Assembly (NCBI GenBank): GCA_900155495.1
Contig: FTLJ01000086.1
Span: 62,001-126,000, forward strand
Length of the DNA stretch: 64,000 bases
Reading direction: 5' to 3'
Source of the DNA: Porogramme epimiltina
Taxonomy: Eukaryota; Basidiomycota; Agaricomycetes; Polyporales; Polyporaceae
The notes beneath the pieces were generated by a model. The model made no database searches. It was not told the origin of the DNA and saw only the letters and a program-made list of their open reading frames with translations. The translations under genes were made by a program, and so were the position numbers. Of this stretch, positions 23,253 through 33,770 are shown piece after piece; the first letter of the stretch is position 1; each line of letters opens with the position of its first letter.

Positions 23253-24339
23253 GCTGTTCAAGGGCCCCCCACACATTCACTCGGAAAGATATTCAATGGC
23301 TCACTTCCTCGATGGACCGGGTCCCTGCTTACTACATAGATGTCCAACTGCTCTCATTCGTGTTTCTTGTTCTTCACAACTCACCGCCGCTCTGTCTGTT
23401 GTATCATCACCACCCAGCAGTTATCAGCCCCACAATCCGCAGGCCCTCTGTAACTTATATCGTAGCACACTTACTGTCGACACACTTAATGTTCCGCGGT
23501 CTATGGTCTGTAATGTATGTTGGTGGTCTCGCCTACGAATACATGCACGCGGGCAACTTGGCGACTACTTTTTTCCTCGGATGAGCAAATTCCGACAGAG
23601 TCTTGGTGTGGCGGTGAGCGAAACTTTATTTATTATGCGCTTACTTGGGGCAGGGCATACAGTGACGTCAACGGGCGCGTCCTAGCGCAGCCACAGGCTA
23701 ATGCCTAGCGGCTGTGGCGCCCTCGGCCGACAGGCTCCCAGCCGCTCTTCTCCGACCCCACACCCAACACGCGTACCCCCAACACGCGTATCCCGACTCT
23801 CGTCCCTCCTTTCACGCTGTGCAGTTCAGACTTAACTAGCTCGATCATACACTGCCTCTACCTCCGTCTCAGTAGCTTCGGCTGCATTCTACATTACTCC
23901 TGGTAAGCATGATGCTACTTTGCGTCTTCTGTCGTTATAGTTGACGTATACTCAACGGTCGTTCTTTAGACACACTAAAGGCAAGGGCTCTAAGCTTCAG
24001 GGCGGAAACGAGCTGAAGGGGCTTGGTGCTGTCGTGGAATCCTTTGGACCGAAAGGACTGAAGCGCGTTGTTGGAAGCCCACCAAGGCGCTATAGCTAAG
24101 CGGCACACACTGCAGCTGGTTGTCTCACTACCTTCGAGGGAGAATAACTGAGTATGGACCATTGAAAGGCGACCAAGCGCAACACCTTGGAATTCGAAAT
24201 ATCTCAACAACGACGTCAACAATGGGTCTCCCGTGGGAACATCTCCGTTCACAGTCCTTGCGAAAGAGGCTGAGGGGGTGGGGTGAATTAGACAGCAGAT
24301 AGGTAATCACATCGCAGAACAGGTATATAGGTCGAGTCC
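23253..24339. other. Convergent intergenic region, no gene supported
   Basis: About 1.1 kb between the phosphatase (plus) and the Aim9-like gene (minus), both ending here. An imperfect direct repeat of CCCAACACGCGTA occurs at about 23764 and 23779. Short open frames have no family resemblance. Confidence 0.5.
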
Positions 24340-26262
24340 TTACTGGTACTCCTCTAATGCCTCATCGTCCATGTCATCCAAGGGCCAGTTTGCCTCGATC
24401 GCAGCATACGCCTCCTCCGTCGTCTCTTCGTCCTGGGCCCCTGCCTCCAACGTCATCCGCTTTATCTCCTGACCTAATGCCTTGGCTTGCTCGTAGTGAG
24501 CAGCGGGCACCCAAGTACCCTCCCCGAATCCAACATAGTTCCTCAGCATCCTCTCGTTCTTCTCTGCGCCCTCCAGGGCCCGATACAGCTTTTCCGCCGC
24601 CGCCTTCTCGTCTTCCGTAAACCCAACCGGACACGGCGCGTTGCCCTTAGCAAACCTCGCCCAGCCGAGTACCATATCTATCAGGGCGTGCTGTAGCTTG
24701 GTCGTCTCACCTTCCCATGCAGCTATCGCATGATTGAAGACGTGACGACGGAAAGTGTTGAACGGATAGACCAGACCGTTGTGGTGGATCCTGTTGTACG
24801 CGGCCGTACTCAGGTTGTAATGGTAATGAACAAGACGACGACGGAGGAGCTCCCTCTCCCAGTTTTGGTCTTCTTCCGATAACTGGTCGAAGGCGCCCGG
24901 TAGCTCAGGCTCGACCATGCTTCGAGAGACCACGTCTTCTTCGTTCTGGATGACGTCGGGCATGCCGGCATGGAGGAAGATGGGTAGGACAACAGTGTGC
25001 TGCCAGTCCAGCACGCTACAGATATGCAAGCCGCAAGAATCTTTTGAGACCTTGACATTGCTGTCGCTGAAGTCGGGGTGGCGGATGCAGAAAGCGTTGA
25101 GGGCATCATCTTTTGGCACGAGCGATGGTGCGAGACGGAGGTAGCGACGAAGGTTCTCGGCGTGGTCCGACGGTGACTGCTTCTTATAGTTATAGTGCCT
25201 ATGAAGGTGCTGGTAGGGTGTCCTCGGCGAGCCAAAGCGGTCGAGGTATGCCAGCTCTTTCTCGGCGCCCGTGACCATCACCGATTTTGCGTCTTTATCT
25301 ATGGTTATTGACGAGTTAAGAAGAGAGGCAGAAGAGATCGGAGGAGTACGACGCACATGGTCCTCTGAAGATGTCCAGCCGCTCCCTCCGACCATACCAC
25401 AGTGGTATCGATACGTCGGGGCCTATGCAGAATGGTCCCTCAAGTGGGACTCCCGAATTTCCGGAGAGTCTCTTCAGGTCGTCAGCGTAGTAGATGCTGC
25501 CGCCCGCGGGAAAAGGGATGGTCATCATGATAGACTCGAGCTTCGTCAGCTCGTCCATGAGCGACACGATTTCCTCTTTCCGGAGGTCAAACCAAATCTC
25601 GCTCAAGTCAGTGCCTTCGATGTATTCCATTAGAACATATTCCGTCTGGGCCTCGTTATTTGAGTCGAATGAGTAAGCGAAGACATTGGGAATAGGAAGC
25701 CCTTTGGAACGAAGGAAGTTCATGGTGGCGACTTCACTGGCGAGAGCGTATGCCTTGGGAGTCAGGAGGGGATACGGGACGCGTGCGACGAGCTGGCGGC
25801 CAGTGTCAAATGTGACGAGGAAGGTGCGGTTGAAGCCACCCTCTCCTAGCTTCCTGAAGTCCACAATCTCTTCAGGGCTACGAGAAAGTTCCTCGGCGAT
25901 GATCTTGAAGAGTCCGGGGATGTTAAAGACACGCCTACGCTCTCTGAGGCGAAGGGCCTCGTTGGCACTACGTACAGCACATTACGAGTTAGACAAGGAC
26001 GAGACAAGATGTAAGAGACGTACAGGAAACGCCCGGTTGTATAGTTGAATAGTTCGCTCTCTGTATCCGCCATGAGAGACTTCGGGTCTAGCATTGTGGG
26101 GAAGAGAGGAGAGGGTGGCCGTCGACTGGTCATGGTGGCGATGGGGCTTCTCGTGGAAGACGGGTTAAGCAAGGAGAGAGGACATCTGAGGCGACGCAGA
26201 GAGGAGAGTCTAGCTACAGGGTGTCGTAGAGAGAGTAATTCTAAACACGGAAGGCGGAACAT
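24340..26262 (-). CDS. Aim9-like mitochondrial APH/kinase-fold protein
   Basis: Belongs to the aminoglycoside-phosphotransferase-like kinase-fold proteins that in yeast include mitochondrial Aim9; the substrate is unknown. The ATG at 26260-26262 opens a presequence of about 40 residues rich in Leu, Arg and Ser without acidic residues (MFRLPCLELLSLRHPVARLS), well suited to mitochondrial import. A later ATG at 26131-26133 would remove it. Kinase-fold motifs: KLGEGGFNRTFLVTF (P-loop), GRQLVARVPYP, the hinge EYVLMEYIEGTDLSEIW, the catalytic loop RHPDFSDSNV (HxDxxxxN) and CSVLDWQHTVVLPIFLHAG, equivalent to the DFG region. Introns are at GRFL/ANEA (GTACGT donor) and before IDKDAKSV. The long acidic C-terminus ends at the stop at 24340-24342. 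It is divergent from the alpha-tubulin pair. Confidence 0.82.
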
Positions 26263-27177
26263 CGCCCGCCCCTCACAAGAAAGGGCCGAAGCTTAGGATG
26301 TCAGATGCGGACTGCGCAGGTTTGGACCCCCGCGATCATCCTCTGAGCGTGCTTCAGCAATCAATTTTAGAGCAACGGGTGCATGCCCAAGTCTTCCTAA
26401 TGCATAGACTCCGTATATGGCAGTCCTTGGCTGAATGCGTTTAGCGTTCGGATGCACATATGAGCTATCTTAACTTACCCTCAGGTTTCTTTGCGCAAGA
26501 ACACGAAGAAAGTTGAGGACGGCGCCAAATACGCGAGTCCGGCTTTGCGCGAAACGTGAGAAGACGGGCGGTTTTCAGAGTGTCGGTCCGGAGGACCCAT
26601 CTTCGCAAGCTTCCGATACAGAGGGCGAATAAGGTGCTCAAACGTGGCAGGCCCTCGGCGGTAATTACTTTTTCGAGCTGGACTGGGTCTTCTTATACCC
26701 CTTGGAACTCCCCCACAAATCTTATCTGTGTATCACGGACATGCCTATATACATACATCCAGCGTACATAATATGATATGTCCGAGGTTACCTTCCACAG
26801 GTGAAGCGATAGAATGCCTGGCGGATGTCCCCGCAATCGATTGTAGGAGGAGTCGAGACACAAAGGAACGTGTCCGGGACGTGTTCGATCTGACGGCGCG
26901 AAGTTTGACGAGCTCGCGTGTGCAACGCGGAAAGTGCATGGCGCGATTCATGTACGCGAAAACCATAAAAGGCGATTGAACGTGAGAACTGCTGAGTCAT
27001 GGACGAATCTTCCCGGCATGGTCATAAACCCTCGACCCCACCGCTCTGCGCGTCGTCTTCCCCGACCTCTTCCTTTGCCCGCTCGAATACCCCACGTACG
27101 TGGCGCATTTACGCGTCTTTACAGCTGCAGAGAGCTCACAGCAACGCATTTCAGTTCTTTGATTGCTCGTCGAAAAG
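26263..27177. promoter_or_regulatory. Divergent intergenic region upstream of alpha-tubulin copy 1
   Basis: A 915-nt interval between the start codons of the Aim9-like gene (minus) and alpha-tubulin 1 (plus). A CT-rich stretch with CCGACCTCTTCC-like sequence lies at about 27040-27100, a common fungal core-promoter context for strongly expressed genes. No TATA box was seen at the usual distance. Confidence 0.5.
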
Positions 27178-28872
27178 ATGCGTGAAGTCATCTCCGTCCA
27201 CGTTGGCCAGGCTGGTGTGCAGATTGGTAACGCCTGCTGTGAGTACACCATCCATCCCCCTCTGCAATTCGTCGGTCTATGTGTCGATCGTCCCGATCGA
27301 CGCGTCAAGTAGCTGATAGTACTGCTGGGGGCTTCCGATATCGCGAGATACTGATAGTCGATGTCATTGTTCTCTAGGGGAGCTCTACACCGTTGAACAC
27401 GGCCTTGGTGTACGTCTCTATTCGCCCTGTGCTTGTGAACACGCGTTTTAACTTCTGGCTAGCCCGATGGTCGCCTTCTGGAGGGCTCTCCGTCGGCCCA
27501 CGATGATGGCTTCAGCACCTTTTTCTCGGAGACGTCCTCTGGCAAGCACGTGCCGAGGTCGCTCTACGTCGATCTCGAGCCCAACGTCATTGATGAGGTT
27601 CGTAACGGCACCTACAGGAGTCTCTTCCACCCCGAGACTCTTGTAACGGGCAAGGAAGATGCCGCCAGCAACTGTGAGTGGCCGCATTTTTTCGGTCCCT
27701 CCGATGGCATGACTGACACATGCTATAGACGCTCGTGGTCACTACACCATCGGCAAGGAGCAGATCGACATCGTCATGGACAAGGTCCGCCGGCTGGCCG
27801 ACAACTGTAACGGTCTTCAAGGATTCTTCGTCTTCCACTCATTCGGTGGCGGAACCGGTTCCGGCTTCGGTGCGCTCGTCCTCGAGCGTCTCTCTACCGA
27901 CTATGGCAAGAAGTCCAAGCTCGAGTTCAGCGTGTACCCCGCGCCGACGATGGCCAACTCGGTCGTTGAGCCCTACAACTCGGTTCTTACTACCCACACG
28001 ACTCTGGAGCACTCGGACTGCTCGTTCATGGTTGACAACGAGGCCATCTACGACATCTGCAAGAAGCGCCTCAACATCACCTCCCCCAGCTTCACCAACC
28101 TCAACCGCCTGATCGCGCAGGTCGTCTCTTCGATCACGGCGTCCCTCCGTTTCGATGGCTCTCTCAACGTTGATCTGAACGAGTTCCAGACCAACCTTGT
28201 CCCGTGAGTGAACAGATATGCATTCGCGTATATCTCTCTAATGGCTTGTAATAGCTTCCCCCGTATCCACTTCCCCCTCGCTACCTTCGCTCCTATCATT
28301 TCTGCGGAAAAGGCCCACCACGAGCAGAACTCGGTCATTGATATGACCTTCTCCTGCTTCGAGGCCGGAAACCAGATGGTCAAGTGCGACCCCCGTGAGG
28401 GCAAGTACAGTAAGTAGAATTTTGGCGTGTCTGCTGTGTGCGTTTATTGATTGGTTCAATAGTGGCCTGCGCCCTCCTCTACCGTGGTGACGTTGTGCCC
28501 AAGGACACGAACGCCGCTGTTGGTCTCATCAAGACCAAGCGCACTATCCAGTTCGTCGACTGGTGCCCGACTGGCTTCAAGCTCGGCATTTGCAACGAGC
28601 CCCCCGCGCATATTCCCGGTGGTGATCTCGCCAAGGTCACCCGCAGCTTGTGCATGCTCTCCAACACGACCGCCATCTCCACGGCGTGGAGCCGCCTTGA
28701 CCACAAGTTCGACCTCCTCTACTCCAAGCGTGCCTTCGTTCACTGGTACGTCGGTGAGGGTATGGAGGAGGGTGAGTTCTCCGAGGCCCGCGAGGATCTC
28801 GCGGCGCTCGAGAAGGACTACGAGGAGGTCGGCATCGACTCGGCTGACGCTGAGGAGGTCGGCGAGTACTAA
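27178..28872 (+). CDS. Alpha-tubulin, copy 1
   Basis: Alpha subunit of the tubulin heterodimer that forms microtubules. The ATG is at 27178-27180, the stop at 28870-28872. It has six exons; introns interrupt after the CW pair of GNACW, after EHGLG, after DAASNY, after TNLVP and within GKYMAC. Conserved features: [19 protein letters not shown], the GTP-binding GGGTGSG glycine loop, the acidic loop [32 protein letters not shown] and an acidic C-terminal tail ending GEY, so the terminal Tyr is kept. The Lys-40 acetylation loop is replaced ([10 protein letters not shown]), as is usual in fungi. The coding sequence is GC3-rich, fitting high expression. It is followed 422 nt downstream by a second alpha-tubulin on the same strand. 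Confidence 0.97.
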
Positions 28873-29294
28873 GCGTGCCGTTATCCCCCTTATCCGTCAC
28901 ATTGCTTCGTTGTCCATGGTCATCTGGTAGCTGGTTCTCTTGTTCACTCCCTCGTCACGAATTTACGCTCCATCACACGCATATCGATATCCCCTGTTCG
29001 CTCTCTGGTGGGAGGCGGGCATTCGCAACCATACCATCCTTATATTCTCGCATGTAATCCTTGGAATTCGTTGCACGTAGGAATGGAAAGAGCTTTCAGT
29101 GCGGGCGAATACAGATGACGTGGGGGCTTCTGGGGAGCGGAATGTGCTCAGTCAGACGGACATGAGGCGGGCTCGGCCTGGTGGGAAAGAGACGCCGGGA
29201 GTTATCAACGGAGGGGAAGCGCGCGACGCGACTGGTGTTGGTCGCGACCGTCCTTTGCCTCTTCCCCCCATCACCCTCCATCGTCCTCGTCAAC
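28873..29294. promoter_or_regulatory. Spacer between the two alpha-tubulin genes
   Basis: A 422-nt interval that must hold the 3' end of copy 1 and the promoter of copy 2. A CT-rich run (about 29255-29290) sits directly before the copy-2 ATG. No TATA box was recognised. Confidence 0.5.
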
Positions 29295-31193
29295 ATGCGT
29301 GAAGTCATCTCTCTACACGTCGGGCAGGCCGGTGTTCAGATCGGAAACGCGTGCTGTGAGTCTGTCCCCCGTGTCCCTGTCAAATTTGCCTCTCAATCCG
29401 CGGCCGATAGGGGAGCTTTACACGCTTGAGCATGGCTTGAATGTACGCGACGGAATGCTCTTTCTTACGTCTGAGCGTCTCATTCCTCACACTCGTCACC
29501 CTCTAGGCCGATGGTCGTCCCTCCGAGAGTTCGAGCACCCACAGCGATGGTGGCTTCTCCACCTTCTTCTCCGAGACCGGTTCGGGAAAGTACGTTCCCC
29601 GCTCCCTCTACGTCGACCTCGAGCCTGGCGCTATCGACGATGTCAAATCGGGCCCCTACCGCTCGCTCTTCCACCCCGAGACCATGATCTCCGGCAAGGA
29701 GGACGCGGCGAACAACTGTGAGTTCACGCTACTTGCGACGATACGCCCTCCATACATATGTTGAACCCGCGCGTCGCGCGATAGATGCCCGTGGCCACTA
29801 CACCGTCGGCAAGGAGCTTATTGACCCCGTCATGGACAAAATCCGCCGCCTTGCAGACAACTGCACGGGTCTTCAGGGCTTCTTCGTCTTCCATTCGTTC
29901 GGTGGTGGAACCGGCTCTGGTTTCGGTGCGCTGCTCATGGAGCGCCTCGCCAACGACTACGGCAAGAAGTCGAAGCTTGAGTTCTGTGTCTACCCCGCGC
30001 CCCAGCTGTCGAGCTCGATCGTTGAGCCCTACAACTCGGTTCTTACCACCCACACGACACTCGAGCACTCGGACTGCTCGTTCATGGTGCGTCGCACAGT
30101 TCGGATGTGATAGAGACCATGTCTAAACGCCCGTTCCAATCTCTCTCGTAATCGCGTGCGCCGACGCGTAGGTCGACAACGAGGCGATCTTCGACATCTG
30201 CAAGCACAAGCTCAACGTCGCTCAGCCGAGCTTCACCAACCTCAACCGCTTGATTGCGCAGGTCGTCTCTTCGATCACGGCGTCCCTCCGTTTCGATGGC
30301 TCCCTCAACGTTGACTTGAACGAGTTCCAGACCAACCTTGTCCCGTGCGTGCCATACTTGCTTTTCACTGTCCATTACCCGCTTGCTTACAAAGCCTCGT
30401 AGCTTCCCGCGTATCCACTTCCCCGTCGCGAGCTTCGCTCCGCTCATCTCGGCAGACAAGGCGCACCACGAGCAGAACACTGTCTCGGAGATGACCTTCT
30501 CCTGCTTCGAGCCCGGCAACCAGATGGTCAAGTGCGACCCCCGTGAGGGCAAGTACATGGCGTGCTGCCTGCTCTACCGCGGTGACGTCGTCCCCAAGGA
30601 CACGTCTGCAGCTGTCGCAAGCATCAAGACCAAGAAGACGATACAGTTCGTCGACTGGTGCTTGACCGGCTTCAAGGTTCGCAATGACATCAGTTCTGTG
30701 TATGATGCGAGGCTGATGAAGTGGCGCGTAGCTCGGTATCTGCAACGAGCCCGCCGCTTGCGTCCCTGGCGGTGACCTTGCCAAGACCTCCCGCAGCCTT
30801 TGCATGCTTTCCAAGTAGGTGTCGCTGCAATGCGGCGACTTGCATGAGCTAATGCTTACTCTTTCCAGCACGACTGCTATCTCTGCTGCGTGGTCTCGCT
30901 TGGGTATGCTATTTAGCGCAATACGGCACGCATCAGCTACTGATCATGTGGACTCTCTTCAGACTACAAGTTCGACCTCCTGTACTCGAAGCGTGCCTTC
31001 GTCCACTGGTACGTCGGTGAGGGTATGGAGGAGGTGCGTCACACGAAAAACTTCTAGTCGGCTGTATGCTGACTTGTACCTTCAGGGTGAGTTCTCGGAG
31101 GCTCGTGAGGACCTTGCCGCGCTCGAGCGCGACTACCAGGAGGTCGGCACGGACTCTGCTGACGGTGACGAGGAGGAGGCTGGGGAGTACTAA
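29295..31193 (+). CDS. Alpha-tubulin, copy 2 (divergent paralogue, 10 exons)
   Basis: A second full-length alpha-tubulin: ATG at 29295-29297, stop at 31191-31193. It shares four intron positions with copy 1 (CW, EHGLN, DAANNY, TNLVP). It lacks the copy-1 intron in GKYMAC and has five introns of its own: before VDNEAIF, before LGICNEP, within MLSNTT, before DYKFDLL and before GEFSEAR. All core motifs are present, including the GGGTGSG loop and a tail ending EEEAGEY. One unusual change is Leu (TTG, 30662-30664) in DWCLTGFK, where copy 1 and alpha-tubulins generally have Pro. Amino-acid differences are spread along the protein (for example [25 protein letters not shown]), so the paralogues are old, not a fresh tandem copy. 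Its intron after TGFK uses a weak donor, GTTCGC. Confidence 0.95.
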
Positions 31194-31750
31194 ACGATGC
31201 AACGACGCGTCACGATCTACCTTTTGCTTTCATCTCACGATCATAGCCTACCCTCCGAAAGGTCATACCTAAGTCTGGCTACAATACCTCTTTGACTACA
31301 GGTCGTCTGTCGTTTGTGTTATCCAAATGTCGCGTGCTGCCGATGTTGATTCATTGTATTCAAATATTTTGCTGTGCGAGTTATCGATCGGGGTCGAAAA
31401 TGGAGTGATTCCTTTGGGGATGGTAGGCAACTTGACCTGTCAGTAGACATCAGGCTGTTTTGCTCTTCTACCCTGTCTGTCTGTACAGGCTCTCGACTCC
31501 ACCACAAAGCAGCACCAGGGAAGGGGGACCGTTTCTTTGGTCGATAACCAAGGTATCGTCCCGGAGTACTTGGGCGTTAGCCATGGAATTTCTTTTACAG
31601 CCCCCGAGCCACGCGTATTATAGTATGCAATAGTAATGCATGTCCTCTCTCCCGATAACAATTGAAATTCCTTTGCTCTCCAATGGTTCAACACCAGCAA
31701 AACCTGAAGGAATCATCAATGCACGCTCCAGACATTGAAATTAAGAGTGC
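31194..31750. other. Convergent intergenic region
   Basis: A 557-nt interval in which alpha-tubulin 2 and the LYC1-like gene end facing each other. It is AT-richer than the exons. No gene or RNA was recognised. Confidence 0.5.
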
Positions 31751-33094
31751 TCACTTTTCGTTGTATAACCAATCCAATTTGTCCTCCCCCTCCTCGCCGT
31801 ACCATTTCACTGCAGACAGATGCTCGGGCCTCTCCTTGACTGTCCATCCATTATCCTTTGCGATTGCGAGAAGTTCGGGTTGGAGATACCAGAACTCCAC
31901 TTTTACGCATTTGGCTTCGTGCGCAACGGCAAGGAGTTGGGCAAGCAAGGCAGGGAACGATGTTTCGTCGGCTCGAACCCGAGCCACTACCAGTGACCGT
32001 GCAGACGTGCGGGCCTCAATCGTCCACGAGACAAAATGCACTGGAGGCAGAGTGGGGTTCGCAACTATATCGGAGAAAGAGATGGAGGGGCTTGATGGGA
32101 GGAGCGCAACTCCCCATTGCGCCATGGGTAGCACCGGTTGGAGACTACCGTCGAAGGACATGGTACGGCGGATGACGAACTTGCCGACGCCAAGGTCCGG
32201 AAGGAAAGAGAATTGTGCGCGCAAAGGGTCGGCAGCGGCGGTGCTCGTCAGGTCGTCCTTTATCCAGCGGGCATCATGCTCGTACAAGGCTTCGACTTCC
32301 TCTTCCGTGAGTCGCTTGAACCGTGTACCCTTCGGGAGAGTGTGCGGAAAGGCGTCTGCCACAGTTTCGTCGCAGCTAGGAACCTTCTTGGAGATTTCTA
32401 CAGCACCATGGACCGCCCAACCATCGTTCTTCGGGGAAGCGTCTGTGCTGCAGGAATGGTAGAAGTCCTTCCCTATGTCGCTGTACAGAACAGAGAATTT
32501 GGCGTTAAGAAGGCCAAGGGATCGAACAAGCTCTGTATCGGGAGGGGCCCCCCACTCGAGCGGGAATGTCGACGGCAGGGAATCGCGTGGTGCGAGGACC
32601 CAGTGAAGGAGGGACATCATGTGGCGAGCGTATCCTTTTTTGCGATGTTGTAGAGGCGTGAACACCGACGCGACGCCATATGCAACCACTTCTGCAAGCT
32701 CTGTCGAGCCGTATGACGATGAGAGGGCCGCCCGGCGGTATCTAGCAGGCTAATTCAGCTCCCTAGGTGGCGATCATGTATGGGCCGAAACAACTCACGT
32801 CTTGCAAGAGCACATGAAGTCTAGGGTAGTGGGGTCTTCTCTTGGGGCTAAAACCCTGGTGCGGATATCAACGCTATAGACAGGAGACCGTAAGCCGCTC
32901 GGCGTAACCTACCAAACAACGAGTTTGCCATCGGCTGAGTGTTCCTCTTTATCCATGATCTCATCTCTGAGAAGGAATTCATCCATTGTAAGCCCACGTC
33001 CCCAGAAGGTTCCCATATGCCTTCGAGATTGGAGCACCTGCTCCGGTGTTGCGGGGAAGAGTGAGAGCCCCGCAAAGGTGGCTTTGTCTGCCAT
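31751..33094 (-). CDS. LYC1-like GNAT-family N-acetyltransferase
   Basis: Resembles yeast LYC1, which acetylates lysine at N6 during lysine catabolism. The ATG at 33092-33094 starts MADKATFAGLSLFPATPEQ; the next part includes MGTFWGRGLTMDEFLLRDEIMD. After a first intron, VLAPREDPTTLDFMCSCKT forms the opening strands of the GNAT fold. After a second, GVASVFTPLQHRKKGYARHMM contains the acetyl-CoA pyrophosphate-binding signature (R-x-x-G-Y-A). The C-terminal domain of about 280 residues, with FYHSCSTDASPKNDGWAVH, LVVARVRADETSFPALLAQL and EFWYLQPELLAIAKDNGW, matches the LYC1 C-terminal region. The stop is at 31751-31753. A TATA-like element (TTTATATAT on the coding strand) lies near 33174-33181, about 80 nt upstream of the ATG. 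The substrate may or may not be lysine. Confidence 0.85.
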
Positions 33095-33770
33095 GTCGAA
33101 GTCAGTACTCTTGGATAGAGGGAGTATGTTAGTGACCCTTGTATCGTCGGCAGGGTACGGCCCTCGGCCGAATATATAAAGATCGGGTCGGAGTCATGTT
33201 TCGATCGATCATGCCCATTGCGACACGCATGAACGTTCAAATCAAGCGCCGCGGCTGTTAGCACCGTCGGAGCAGTGTGCTGGCCTGTACCAAGAGGGCA
33301 TCACTACAAATTGCTGTTCGGAAGCACGAGGGGGGTATTGAGAACGCCATTGAGAAGGGATGTCGCGAATAGGCTTACTGGCTGACAGTGCTCCGAGTCT
33401 TGCACCGAAAGGCGTTCATGTTTCAAATTGTTTGCAGTTCAAATAATGAGCTTGATGAGCTTTATGGAGTAATGTACACAGGTAAGGGGAATAATTCGGA
33501 GGACATGTTTACTTGCCGACCGACGACGGCGGTTTGTACTGAAGGCCACGCAAGGCTGCAACTTGTGGTGCGATCATAGCGAGTCCTTCGCACGAGTTCC
33601 ACGTGACGTATTTTGCTAGCAATTGACGCCTTCATTGATTGGTGAACAACACTCGTCTATTACAACACTCACACAACAGTACAAAAGCAACGCATCGTGC
33701 ACACGCGGAGAAAGCGCGAAATATAAGACTACTATCAACACTATTTCAATTGTTTACTGACGTGAAGCAA
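33095..33770. other. Intergenic: upstream of the LYC1-like gene, downstream of the S53 protease gene
   Basis: A 676-nt interval between two minus-strand genes. It carries the TATA-like word at 33174-33181 for the LYC1-like gene. The rest has no recognisable gene, repeat or RNA. Confidence 0.5.

Noticed and set aside
23764..23795. A direct repeat of CCCAACACGCGTA as a possible transposon target-site duplication
   Set aside because: The two copies are only a few bases apart with nothing between them, so no element can be flanked.
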